Below, in pieces: positions 29,012-37,315 of a stretch of 51,144 nucleotides of DNA. Position 1 is the stretch's first letter; the number at the start of each line of letters is the position of its first letter. Position numbers and translations under genes: made by a program. Under the pieces are notes generated by a model that saw nothing but the letters and a program-made list of their open reading frames with translations, did no database searches and was not told where the DNA came from. Source of the stretch: Clostridium sp. (GTDB lineage: Bacteria; Bacillota; Clostridia; Clostridiales; Clostridiaceae); assembly GCA_022773025.1 (NCBI GenBank), contig JALEZF010000055.1, positions 1 through 51,144 on the forward strand, written 5' to 3'.

Positions 29012-30757
29012 ATGAACAGAAAGAAACTTGTGGCTACAATGGCCGGGGTTATGGCTCTTTCAGTTGGTTTAACAGCATGCGGAAGCAGCGATGACAAAAC
29101 ACCTGAGGGTAATAAGCCAGTAGAAAATAACACAGAAAATAAAATTTCTTTACAAAAGGCAACTAATCCAGACAAATTGCCTGATGCTGCAAAGAATAGA
29201 AAGGATACTTTAGTTGTTGGTCTACAACTTCCAGATGGAATATTCAATCCATTATATGCAGATTCTGCTTATGATCAACAAATAAATGAAACTTTATTTG
29301 CTCCATTATTACAATATAAAGCTGATGGTACATTAGAAGCAGCTTTAAGTGAACTTCCAAAGGTTTCTGAAGATAAGAAAACCTACACATTTAAACTAAA
29401 AGATGGATTAAAGTGGAGTGATGGACAACCAATTACTACTGATGATATAGAATTCACATACAAAATTATAGCTGATAAAGGTTACACAGGACCTTCTGAT
29501 ATGCCTACTTTAGACATAGTTGGATGGAAAGATTATAATGAAGGAAAATCTAAAGATATATCAGGAATTAAAAAGGTAGACAAGCAAACTATAGAAATAA
29601 CAGTTGAAAATCCTATAGCTCCAATGGAATCATACCTTGCAGTAACTCCAATTCCAGCACATTATTATGGAAAGAATTATGTTCAAGGTAAGGCTGATGA
29701 AACTTTACAACCATTACACAGAAAACCAGAAGTTACTTCAGGAGCATACAAATTCAAGAGCTATACTGAAGGACAAGAAGTTGTTTTAACTGCTAATGAA
29801 AACTTCTACCAAGGAACAGCTAAGATTCCTAATTTAATATTCAAAGTTGTAAGTCAGGACACATATCTACAGTTATTACAAACTGGTGAAATAGATATGG
29901 TTAATGCTACAATAAACGAAGAAGCAATGGAACAATTAGCTGATATGGAATTCGTTGATGTTCACTATTGGCCAAACAATGGATATGGATATATAGGCTT
30001 TAACTTATTAGGAGAAAACTCTAAGTTTAAGGATCCTAAGGTTCGTCAAGCATTGACTTATGGATTAGATAGAAAGACAATTGTTGAAAATGTATATGGA
30101 CAATATGCATCTCCTATAGATATTCCTCAATCTGCACTTTCTTGGGCATTCAATGATGAAGGAACAGAAAAATATGAGTTCAATACAGAGAAAGCTGCTA
30201 AGTTATTAGAGGAAGCTGGATGGAAGAAGAATTCTAATGGAATTCTTGAAAAAGACGGAAAAGAATTTGAAATCAGATTCTTACAAACTACTCCAAATGA
30301 AGTTAATGATGCTTTAGTTCCAGTTGCTATAAAGAACTATGAAGCTTTAGGAATTAAATTCACTCCAGAACAAATGGACTTCCCAACATTAAGAAAGAAA
30401 TTAGATGATGCTAAGGCTGGAAAAGCTGGTGCAGATTATGATATGTACTTCATGGCTTGGGGCTTAAGCCCAGAACCAGACGTTACTACAATATTCTCTT
30501 CAAAGGGAACTCAAAACAAGAATGGATACAACAATCCTAAGGTTGATGAATTATTACAGAAGGGACTTAATGAGTTTGATTTAGAAAAGAGAAAGGAAAT
30601 TTATCATGACCTTTATAAAGAATTAAATTCAGATCCTCCTTATATTTATGTATATCAAAGAAAAGATGGTTGGGCTGTAAACTCTAGAGTAGAAGGATTT
30701 ACTGCGAGTCCATATAGAAACTTCACTTTAGACATACAAAATTTCACTTTAAAATAA
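29012..30757 (+). CDS. oppA: Oligopeptide ABC transporter substrate-binding lipoprotein
   Basis: A protein of 581 residues. The ATG at 29012 follows GAAGAGGGGG; the ATG at 28991 lies in front of that ribosome site. A lipoprotein signal peptide ends at the lipobox LTAC, with the lipidated Cys at about 23. The family 5 solute-binding fold shows LKDGLKWSDGQPITTDDIEFTYK, RQALTYGLDRKTIVENVYG and YMDMYFMAWGLSPEPD-like motifs. It binds peptides outside the membrane and hands them to OppBC. A GC-rich hairpin follows before oppB, consistent with more OppA mRNA than the rest. Confidence 0.95.
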   Translation: MNRKKLVATMAGVMALSVGLTACGSSDDKTPEGNKPVENNTENKISLQKATNPDKLPDAAKNRKDTLVVGLQLPDGIFNPLYADSAYDQQINETLFAPLLQYKADGTLEAALSELPKVSEDKKTYTFKLKDGLKWSDGQPITTDDIEFTYKIIADKGYTGPSDMPTLDIVGWKDYNEGKSKDISGIKKVDKQTIEITVENPIAPMESYLAVTPIPAHYYGKNYVQGKADETLQPLHRKPEVTSGAYKFKSYTEGQEVVLTANENFYQGTAKIPNLIFKVVSQDTYLQLLQTGEIDMVNATINEEAMEQLADMEFVDVHYWPNNGYGYIGFNLLGENSKFKDPKVRQALTYGLDRKTIVENVYGQYASPIDIPQSALSWAFNDEGTEKYEFNTEKAAKLLEEAGWKKNSNGILEKDGKEFEIRFLQTTPNEVNDALVPVAIKNYEALGIKFTPEQMDFPTLRKKLDDAKAGKAGADYDMYFMAWGLSPEPDVTTIFSSKGTQNKNGYNNPKVDELLQKGLNEFDLEKRKEIYHDLYKELNSDPPYIYVYQRKDGWAVNSRVEGFTASPYRNFTLDIQNFTLK

Positions 30758-30779
30758 TATAGAATATATAAATTATATG

Positions 30780-30805
30780 GTGCCCGAGGAAAAATTCTCG
30801 GGCAC
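30780..30805 (+). other. Intercistronic hairpin between oppA and oppB
   Basis: GTGCCCGAG paired perfectly with CTCGGGCAC, eight-base loop, no T tract. It is unusually GC-rich for this window. It probably stabilises the oppA 3' end or gives partial termination, so that the binding protein is made in excess. Confidence 0.8.
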
Positions 30806-30833
30806 TTAAGAAGAAAATTAGAGGGGGATTAGT

Positions 30834-31796
30834 ATGAGGCAGTATATAACTAGAAGATTGCTTGAAATGATACCAGTTATTATAGGTATATCCTTTTTAC
30901 TTTTTGTAATATTCGCTATGGCACCAGGGGATGCAGTAGATAATATTACGAATCCTAACATATCTCAAGAAAAATTAATGGACCTAAAAAGACAATATGG
31001 TTTAGTTGGTAATCCAGTTGAGAGATATTTTAACTGGGCTAAAAAAGCAGTACAATTTGATTTTGGTGACTCAATAAAACATAAGGAAAAAGTGTCTACA
31101 GTTATTGACACTTATGTGTGGAATTCATTTTGGTTATCATTAGGTTCATTTCTATTAAGCACATTGATAGCAATACCTATAGGAGTTGTTTCTGCTACAA
31201 AGCAGTACTCATTTTTTGACAAGTTCTTTACCATATTCGCTCTGTTTGGAGTGTCCATACCAGCTTTCTTCTTTGGTATGGTGCTAATTAAAATATTTGC
31301 AGTAGATTTGAATATATTCCCAGTTTCGGGTATGATATCTACTGGATTAAATGCAACAGGGGTTGCTCACATATTAGATGTAATGAAGCATATGGCACTA
31401 CCACTTATTGTACTTACATTGATTTCTCTTGCAGGACTTATGAGATATACAAGAACTTCTATGCTTGAAGTTATAAGACAAGACTATATAAGAACAGCTA
31501 GATCTAAAGGATTATCTGAGAAAGTTGTTATCTATAAGCATGCACTTAGAAATGCAATGATACCTATAATTACTATACTTGCTATGCAATTGCCAGGATT
31601 ATTTGGTGGAGCAATTCTTACTGAACAGGTATTTGCTTGGCCTGGAATTGGTAAAGTTGCCATAGACGCTATAAATGGAAGAGACTATCCTTTACTAATG
31701 GGCTTTGAAGTCTTACTTGCAATTTTGACTTTATTGGGAAATCTAATTGCAGACGTAACTTACGCATTAGTTGACCCAAGAATAAGGCTTAAGTAG
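30834..31796 (+). CDS. oppB: Oligopeptide ABC transporter permease OppB
   Basis: A membrane protein of 320 residues with about six segments. It starts RRLLEMIPVIIGISFLLFVIFAMAPGD, typical of OppB/DppB. The EAA loop is at RTARSKGLSEKVVIYKHALRNAMIPI, the contact for the ATPases. It ends YALVDPRIRLK, a family hallmark. It forms the channel with OppC. GAGGGGGA precedes the ATG. Confidence 0.95.
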   Translation: MRQYITRRLLEMIPVIIGISFLLFVIFAMAPGDAVDNITNPNISQEKLMDLKRQYGLVGNPVERYFNWAKKAVQFDFGDSIKHKEKVSTVIDTYVWNSFWLSLGSFLLSTLIAIPIGVVSATKQYSFFDKFFTIFALFGVSIPAFFFGMVLIKIFAVDLNIFPVSGMISTGLNATGVAHILDVMKHMALPLIVLTLISLAGLMRYTRTSMLEVIRQDYIRTARSKGLSEKVVIYKHALRNAMIPIITILAMQLPGLFGGAILTEQVFAWPGIGKVAIDAINGRDYPLLMGFEVLLAILTLLGNLIADVTYALVDPRIRLK

Positions 31797-31810
31797 AGGA
31801 GGGGTATAGC

Positions 31811-32740
31811 ATGGCAGAAAATAAAGGAGTTGAAAATACTCAAAAATCAAACGTAGAAAAAATAGAATCACCATGGACTGTAGCTTGGAAAAGGCTTAGA
31901 AAAAATAGATTAGCTATAATTGGTCTAATAATGCTGATAGTAATGATTCTAGCATGTATGCTTGGACCAACAATATTTAAACTTGTAAAGGGATATGATT
32001 ATACAGATATGGTTGGAATGAAGTTTGAAAAACCTTCAGGAAGATTCCTTCTTGGAACTGATAACCTTGGTAGAGATGTATTCCTTAGGGTAATAAAAGG
32101 TGGACAAATATCTCTATTTGTCGGAATATCAGCTGTATTAATCCAAGTAGTATTAGGTACTATGCTAGGAATAATAGCAGGTTATTATGGTGGCTTAGTT
32201 GACAATATCATCATGAGAGTTGTTGACGTATTTATGAGTTTACCATCATTACCATTATTACTTATCGTTGCTGCGGTACTTTCAGATATGAACTTCCCAC
32301 CAGAATATAGAATGTTCGTAGTTATGTTCATTCTGGGATTCTTATCATGGCCGGGACTTTGCAGAATGATAAGAGGACAAGTTCTCTCTATAAGAGAGCA
32401 AGAATATATGCAAGCGGCAGATGCTTTAGGAATTAGAGATAGTAAAAAGATGTTTAGACATATATTCCCAAATGTTGTGCCAATCATAATCGTTAATGCT
32501 ACATTAGGACTTGGCGGAACTATATTATCTGAAGCCTCATTAAGTTATTTAGGACTTGGAGTTGTTGCTCCTACACCATCTTGGGGAAATTTAATTCAGA
32601 CGGTTAACGACTTTTATAACTTAAAAAATAGAGGATGGCTTTGGATACCACCAGGAATTTGTATCTTTATAACAGTTATGGCGATAAATTTATTTGGTGA
32701 TGGATTAAGAGACGCCATAGATCCAAAGCTTAAGAAGTAG
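31811..32740 (+). CDS. oppC: Oligopeptide ABC transporter permease OppC
   Basis: A protein of 309 residues. A soluble N-terminus is followed by WKRLRKNRLAIIGLIML (OppC N-terminal domain), then five further membrane segments. FLLGTDNLGRDVFLRVIKGGQISLFVG is the family motif. The EAA loop is AADALGIRDSKKMFRHIFPNVVPIIIV. It ends FGDGLRDAIDPKLKK. It lies 14 bases after oppB with AGGAGGGG and pairs with OppB as the channel. Confidence 0.95.
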   Translation: MAENKGVENTQKSNVEKIESPWTVAWKRLRKNRLAIIGLIMLIVMILACMLGPTIFKLVKGYDYTDMVGMKFEKPSGRFLLGTDNLGRDVFLRVIKGGQISLFVGISAVLIQVVLGTMLGIIAGYYGGLVDNIIMRVVDVFMSLPSLPLLLIVAAVLSDMNFPPEYRMFVVMFILGFLSWPGLCRMIRGQVLSIREQEYMQAADALGIRDSKKMFRHIFPNVVPIIIVNATLGLGGTILSEASLSYLGLGVVAPTPSWGNLIQTVNDFYNLKNRGWLWIPPGICIFITVMAINLFGDGLRDAIDPKLKK

Positions 32741-32751
32741 GGGGGATTATT

Positions 32752-33738
32752 ATGGCTAACAAAACATTAGTAGAATTCAAGAACTTAAAGACTTATTTCT
32801 ATACAGAAGACGGCGTAGTTAAGGCAGTAAATGATGTATCCTTCAAGGTAAAAGAAGGAGAAACTGTTGGTATAGTTGGAGAGTCAGGATGTGGTAAATC
32901 AGTTACATCAATGTCTCTAATGAGACTTATACCAAATCCTCCAGGAAAAATAGTAGGAGGAGATATATTATTTGAAGGAAGAAGTGTTCTTTCAATTCCA
33001 GAAAATGAAATGAGAGAAATAAGAGGAAATAAGATTTCCGTTATATTCCAAGAACCTATGACTTCTTTAAATCCTGTATTTACAGTAGGAAAACAGATAT
33101 CAGAAGCTATAATACTTCACCAAAACCTAACTAAAGAAGAGGCTAGAAATAAAGCTATAGAAATGCTAAAACTTGTTGGTATACCAAGATCAGACGAAAT
33201 CGTTGATTCATACCCTCATGAATTATCAGGTGGTATGAGACAAAGGGTTATGATAGCTATGGCGCTATCTTGTAATCCAAAGCTTTTAATAGCTGACGAA
33301 CCAACAACTGCTCTTGACGTTACTATACAGGCACAAATTCTAGAGCTTATGAAGGATCTTAAAGAGAAGTTGAATACGGCTATAATGCTTATAACTCATG
33401 ACTTAGGAGTTATAGCTGAAATGGCTGATTACGTAGTAGTTATGTATGCAGGAAAAGTTGTTGAAGAAGCTCCAGTAGAAGAGCTATTCGCAAATCCAAT
33501 GCATCCATACACAAAAGGATTGTTAAAGTCAAAGCCTAGCATAAACAAAGAAGAAAAAGAAGGAAGGCTTTATTCTATACCAGGACAAGTGCCTAATCCA
33601 ATAGGAATGCCTGATTACTGTTATTTCTGTGACAGGTGTGAAAAGAGATTTGAAAAATGTAAGCAAGAAATACCTGACTTAAAAGAAATTAAACCAGGTC
33701 ATAAAGTAGCTTGCTGGTTATACGAGGAGGGAAAATAA
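32752..33738 (+). CDS. oppD: Oligopeptide ABC transporter ATPase OppD
   Basis: A protein of 328 residues. Walker A is [11 protein letters not shown], the ABC signature [15 protein letters not shown], Walker [13 protein letters not shown] and the switch His in LITHDLG. The C-terminal oligopeptide/dipeptide extension has the Cys-rich tail [21 protein letters not shown] and HKVACWLY, seen in OppD/DppD proteins and, in some, holding an iron-sulfur cluster. It powers peptide import from the cytoplasmic face. Confidence 0.95.
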   Translation: MANKTLVEFKNLKTYFYTEDGVVKAVNDVSFKVKEGETVGIVGESGCGKSVTSMSLMRLIPNPPGKIVGGDILFEGRSVLSIPENEMREIRGNKISVIFQEPMTSLNPVFTVGKQISEAIILHQNLTKEEARNKAIEMLKLVGIPRSDEIVDSYPHELSGGMRQRVMIAMALSCNPKLLIADEPTTALDVTIQAQILELMKDLKEKLNTAIMLITHDLGVIAEMADYVVVMYAGKVVEEAPVEELFANPMHPYTKGLLKSKPSINKEEKEGRLYSIPGQVPNPIGMPDYCYFCDRCEKRFEKCKQEIPDLKEIKPGHKVACWLYEEGK

Positions 33739-34706
33739 TGGCAGAAGGAACTGTTTTAAAGGTTGAAAATCTAAAGAAGTATTTTCCTATTAAGGCCGGA
33801 GTTATACAAAAAACTGTTGGATATGTAAAGGCTGTTGATGATGTATCATTTGACATAAAGAAGGGGGAAACCCTTGGACTTGTTGGAGAATCTGGATGTG
33901 GAAAATCTACTACTGGAAGAACAATTCTTAGACTTCTAGAAAAAACTGATGGAAAGGTAATTTTCAAAGGTAAAGACTTACATTCTTTAAACAAGAAGGA
34001 ATTAAGAAGTTTAAGACCAGAGATGCAAATAATTTTCCAAGACCCTTATAGCTCATTAAACCCAAGAATAACTATTGGTGAGATAATAGGGGAAGCACTT
34101 TTAGAGCATAACCTTGCAACTAAAGCGGAGGTTACAGATAGAGTTCTTCAAGTAATGGAAGTATGTGGACTAGCTCCTTATCATATAAGAAGATATCCAC
34201 ATGAATTCTCAGGTGGACAAAGACAAAGAATAGGTATAGCTAGAGCACTTGTATTAAACCCAGAGTTTATAGTTGCTGACGAACCAGTTTCAGCTCTAGA
34301 CGTATCAATTCAATCACAAATAATTAACTTGCTTATGGAATCGCAAGAGAAATCAGGTTTTTCATACCTATTTATCTCGCATGACCTTAGCGTAGTTAAG
34401 CATATTTCTCACAAAGTAGGAGTTATGTATTTAGGATCACTTGTTGAGCTTGCGCCAAAGGAAGAGCTTTATGCTCATCCAGTACATCCGTACACAAAGG
34501 CACTACTTGCAGCAGTTCCAATACCAGACCCTACTATAAAGAAGAACAGAATAATATTAAAGGGAGATATTCCATCTCCTGCAAATCCACCATCAGGATG
34601 TAAGTTCCATACTAGATGTCCTTATGCTACTAAGAAGTGTAGTGAGGAAATTCCTGAATATAAATGTGTAGGCAATAATCACTTTGTTGCTTGTCACTTA
34701 GTTTAA
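33738..34706 (+). CDS. oppF: Oligopeptide ABC transporter ATPase OppF
   Basis: A protein of 322 residues from the ATG that shares one base with the oppD stop; GAGGAGGG lies just inside oppD. The frame is open upstream to a TTG at 33711 but that has no ribosome site. Walker A is [12 protein letters not shown], signature FSGGQRQRIGIARAL, Walker B FIVADEPVSALD and switch His FISHDLS. The C-terminal extension has CKFHTRCPYATKKC. It is the second ATPase of the transporter, and a terminator ends the operon. Confidence 0.95.
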   Translation: MAEGTVLKVENLKKYFPIKAGVIQKTVGYVKAVDDVSFDIKKGETLGLVGESGCGKSTTGRTILRLLEKTDGKVIFKGKDLHSLNKKELRSLRPEMQIIFQDPYSSLNPRITIGEIIGEALLEHNLATKAEVTDRVLQVMEVCGLAPYHIRRYPHEFSGGQRQRIGIARALVLNPEFIVADEPVSALDVSIQSQIINLLMESQEKSGFSYLFISHDLSVVKHISHKVGVMYLGSLVELAPKEELYAHPVHPYTKALLAAVPIPDPTIKKNRIILKGDIPSPANPPSGCKFHTRCPYATKKCSEEIPEYKCVGNNHFVACHLV

Positions 34707-34712
34707 AAACAA

Positions 34713-34751
34713 TAGGTAGATGAAGAAAGTTTTTCATCTACCTTTGCTTTT
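34713..34751 (+). terminator. Terminator of the opp operon
   Basis: AGGTAGATGAA paired with TTCATCTACCT, followed by TTGCTTTT. Confidence 0.85.
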
Positions 34752-34820
34752 AAGAAAAAATTTTAAACTATGGATAAATAATACATAGCATGATATTATA
34801 ATACTAATGGGGGTGACTAT

Positions 34821-34979
34821 ATGGAGAATAATAGAGAGACTAAAGAAAAGATTTCAATGAAAGATATATTTGCAATGATTATAGCGCAATATAGCGTTGT
34901 TTTGCCTATAGTCTTTGTTGGATTTGTTATATGGGGAGCACTGATTTGGTTTGTAGTGAAGGTGCTCATGGGAGGATAA
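34821..34979 (+). CDS. Small single-span membrane protein, 52 residues
   Basis: A short ORF with its own ribosome site, GGGGGTGA, five bases before the ATG, and its own terminator 18 bases after the stop. It begins with a polar helix (MENNRETKEKISMKDIFAMI) and has a hydrophobic stretch VVLPIVFVGFVIWGALIWFV, then a short basic end. It lies alone between opp and pgi. Function unknown; it is probably real because of the ribosome site, the membrane segment and the terminator. Confidence 0.72.
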   Translation: MENNRETKEKISMKDIFAMIIAQYSVVLPIVFVGFVIWGALIWFVVKVLMGG

Positions 34980-34996
34980 TATAATTTGTTTTTTTT

Positions 34997-35040
34997 AAAG
35001 TACTAAGGAATCTAGAAAAAAGATTTTTTAGTACTTTTTT
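34997..35040 (+). terminator. Terminator after the 52-residue ORF
   Basis: AAAGTACTAA paired with TTAGTACTTT, interrupted inner stem GAATCT/AGATTT, T6 at the end. Confidence 0.85.
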
Positions 35041-35158
35041 GTATATTAAACGTTAACATGCGAAAAAGTAAGGATTATTAGTGAATGTTAGATTAATATA
35101 TATGAAAAAATTATGATATAATAATAAAGAAATTACAGCATAAACAGGAGGTATAGAG

Positions 35159-36508
35159 ATGAAGAAAATGTTAAGCTTAGATTTATCAAAGATTAATCCT
35201 TATGTAGTAGACTATGAAATAGAATATATGCAGGAAATGGTTAAGGATGCTCATAAGAAGCTTCACGAAGGAACAGGAGCAGGTAATGACTTTTTAGGAT
35301 GGCTTTCATTACCTTATGATTATGACAAGGAAGAGTTTGCAAGAATAAAAAATGCAGCAGAAAAGATAAAGAAGGACTCAGAAATTCTTATCGTAATCGG
35401 AATAGGTGGTTCTTATTTAGGAGCTAGAGCAGCTATAGAAATGCTAAATGATAGCTTTTTTAATTCTATAGAAAAAGAAAAGAGAAAAAATCCATATATC
35501 TTCTTTGTAGGAAATAATATAAGTTCAACATATATGAATGACCTTTTAAATCTAGTTAAGGATAAAGAGGTTTCAGTAAATGTAATATCTAAGTCAGGAA
35601 CTACTACAGAGCCTGCTATTGCATTTAGAGTTTTCAAAGACTTGATGGAAAAGAAGTATGGAAAAGAAGGCGCAAAGAAAAGAATATTTGCAACTACTGA
35701 TAAGAGCAGAGGAGCATTAAAATCTCTAGCAGATGCAGAAGGTTACGAAACATTTGTAATCCCTGATAATGTAGGAGGAAGATACTCAGTATTAACAGCT
35801 GTAGGTCTACTTCCAATAGCGGTTTCAGGAGTTAATATAGATGAAATAATGGAAGGTGCAAAGGATGCAGCTGACTATTTCTCTAATGAAAATGTTATGG
35901 AAAATGATTGCTACAAATATGCGGCAGTAAGAAATATCTTAAATAGAAAAGGAAAAGGCATAGAGATATTAGTAAACTATGAGCCAAGACTACATTTCAT
36001 AGGCGAGTGGTGGAAACAGCTTTACGGAGAAAGTGATGGAAAAGACAATAAGGGAATATTCCCAGCAGCAGTAGATTTCTCTACGGACCTTCACTCCATG
36101 GGACAATTCATACAAGAAGGTGCGAGAACTATGTTTGAAACAGTTCTTAAAGTAGAAAATGTTCCATCAGAAGTTACAATAGAAGCTTCACCTGAAAATG
36201 TTGATGGATTAAACTTCCTTGCAGGAAAGACAATGCAGTTTGTAAATGATAAAGCATTTGAAGGAACACTTCTAGCACATCATGATGGTGGAGTTCCTAA
36301 TATGATAATAAATATACCTGAAATGACTCCATATTATTTTGGACAGATGGTATTTTTCTTTGAAAAAGCATGTGGAATAGGTGGATATCTATTAGGTGTT
36401 AACCCATTCAACCAACCAGGAGTTGAAGCTTACAAGAAAAATATGTTTGCTCTTTTAGGAAAGCCAGGATATGAAGAGTTAAAGGCAGAATTAGAAAAGA
36501 GATTATAA
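35159..36508 (+). CDS. pgi: Glucose-6-phosphate isomerase
   Basis: A protein of 449 residues, the short bacterial type. It interconverts glucose-6-phosphate and fructose-6-phosphate in glycolysis. The sugar-phosphate sites are [16 protein letters not shown] and [16 protein letters not shown]. Active-site stretches are [32 protein letters not shown] and, near the end, [14 protein letters not shown] with the catalytic Lys. AGGAGGT is seven bases before the start. Its stop shares one base with the following DUF188 gene. Confidence 0.97.
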   Translation: MKKMLSLDLSKINPYVVDYEIEYMQEMVKDAHKKLHEGTGAGNDFLGWLSLPYDYDKEEFARIKNAAEKIKKDSEILIVIGIGGSYLGARAAIEMLNDSFFNSIEKEKRKNPYIFFVGNNISSTYMNDLLNLVKDKEVSVNVISKSGTTTEPAIAFRVFKDLMEKKYGKEGAKKRIFATTDKSRGALKSLADAEGYETFVIPDNVGGRYSVLTAVGLLPIAVSGVNIDEIMEGAKDAADYFSNENVMENDCYKYAAVRNILNRKGKGIEILVNYEPRLHFIGEWWKQLYGESDGKDNKGIFPAAVDFSTDLHSMGQFIQEGARTMFETVLKVENVPSEVTIEASPENVDGLNFLAGKTMQFVNDKAFEGTLLAHHDGGVPNMIINIPEMTPYYFGQMVFFFEKACGIGGYLLGVNPFNQPGVEAYKKNMFALLGKPGYEELKAELEKRL

Positions 36509-36945
36509 TGAGAATTTTAGTAGATGGTGATGGTTGTGCTGGACGTGACATAATCGAAAGTATAGCTAAAAAGCATCAGCTTGATTTGATAGTATATTGC
36601 GATATCAACCATGTAATTACCTTACAATATGGCGAGGTAAAGGTATGTGATAGTGAGTTTCAAAGTGTAGACAATATACTGTTCAATAACTGTATTGCAA
36701 AAGATATTGTAGTGACTCAAGACTACGGTGTTGCTGCTATGGTGATATCTAAAAAAGCATTTGCAGTAAGTCCCTCTGGTTTTATATATGATGAAGGTAA
36801 TATAGATAGGTTACTTTTTGAAAGACATATGAAAGCTAAAGCAAGGCGTGGAGGACAGAGGACAAAAGGACCAAAGAAAAGATCTAAAGAGGATGATGAT
36901 AGACTTTTATCATCATTGAACAAGATAATAAAGATGAATAGCTAA
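36508..36945 (+). CDS. UPF0178/DUF188 family protein (YaiI/YqxD-like)
   Basis: A protein of 145 residues. It matches the family by [55 protein letters not shown] and FERHMKAKARRGGQRTKGPKKRSKEDD. The PIN-like fold suggests a nuclease relative, but function is unproven. The usual N-terminal DADACPV is DGDGCAG here, so one of the family Asp/Ala positions differs. The ATG overlaps the pgi stop by one base (TAATG), so translation is coupled. Confidence 0.9.
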   Translation: MRILVDGDGCAGRDIIESIAKKHQLDLIVYCDINHVITLQYGEVKVCDSEFQSVDNILFNNCIAKDIVVTQDYGVAAMVISKKAFAVSPSGFIYDEGNIDRLLFERHMKAKARRGGQRTKGPKKRSKEDDDRLLSSLNKIIKMNS

Positions 36946-36947
36946 TA

Positions 36948-36985
36948 TTAAAGGGATATCTGAAAGTTTTTAGATATCCCTTTAA
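36948..36985. terminator. Hairpin between convergent genes
   Basis: TTAAAGGGATATCT paired with AGATATCCCTTTAA around a nine-base loop. Neither side has a good T tract, but the place between convergent genes fits a two-way terminator. Confidence 0.6.
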
Positions 36986-36998
36986 ATTCGTAGTGAAA

Positions 36999-37175
36999 TT
37001 ATCTAAATTCATTTTTGATATCAGATTTTACTTCTTTTGCAATATCTTCAGTGTTTATTATATTAGTATATCCTTGAACTATAGTTGAACTAGAAATGAT
37101 ATTTTTATCTTTTGGGTTTTTAGGCTCACCATTAAATTTATAATCTATAAATGTTCCTTTTGTGAATCCTGGCAT
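36999..37175 (-). CDS. Small protein of 58 residues, unknown
   Basis: The ATG at 37175 has AAGGAGGTG eight bases upstream, one of the best ribosome sites in the window, so the ORF is likely real. The protein begins MPGFTKGTFIDYKFNGEPKNPKDKN-like, polar with no membrane segment, then an amphipathic C-terminal helix TEDIAKEVKSDIKNEF. The first third, with several Gly, Pro and aromatic residues, might be a small beta unit. It is not recognised and stands alone between the DUF188 gene and the repeat protein. Confidence 0.65.
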   Translation of the reverse strand: MPGFTKGTFIDYKFNGEPKNPKDKNIISSSTIVQGYTNIINTEDIAKEVKSDIKNEFR

Positions 37176-37315
37176 AATTAACACCTCCTTAAGAGTAGTG
37201 TTGCAAAGGAATAGATTAATTATTCATAAAATTAAGGAAATGCTAGCAAAAGCCTATTACAAAATATGGTATTATAGTATAATTAAAATATATATTATAT
37301 TGTGGGGGTCTAAAG

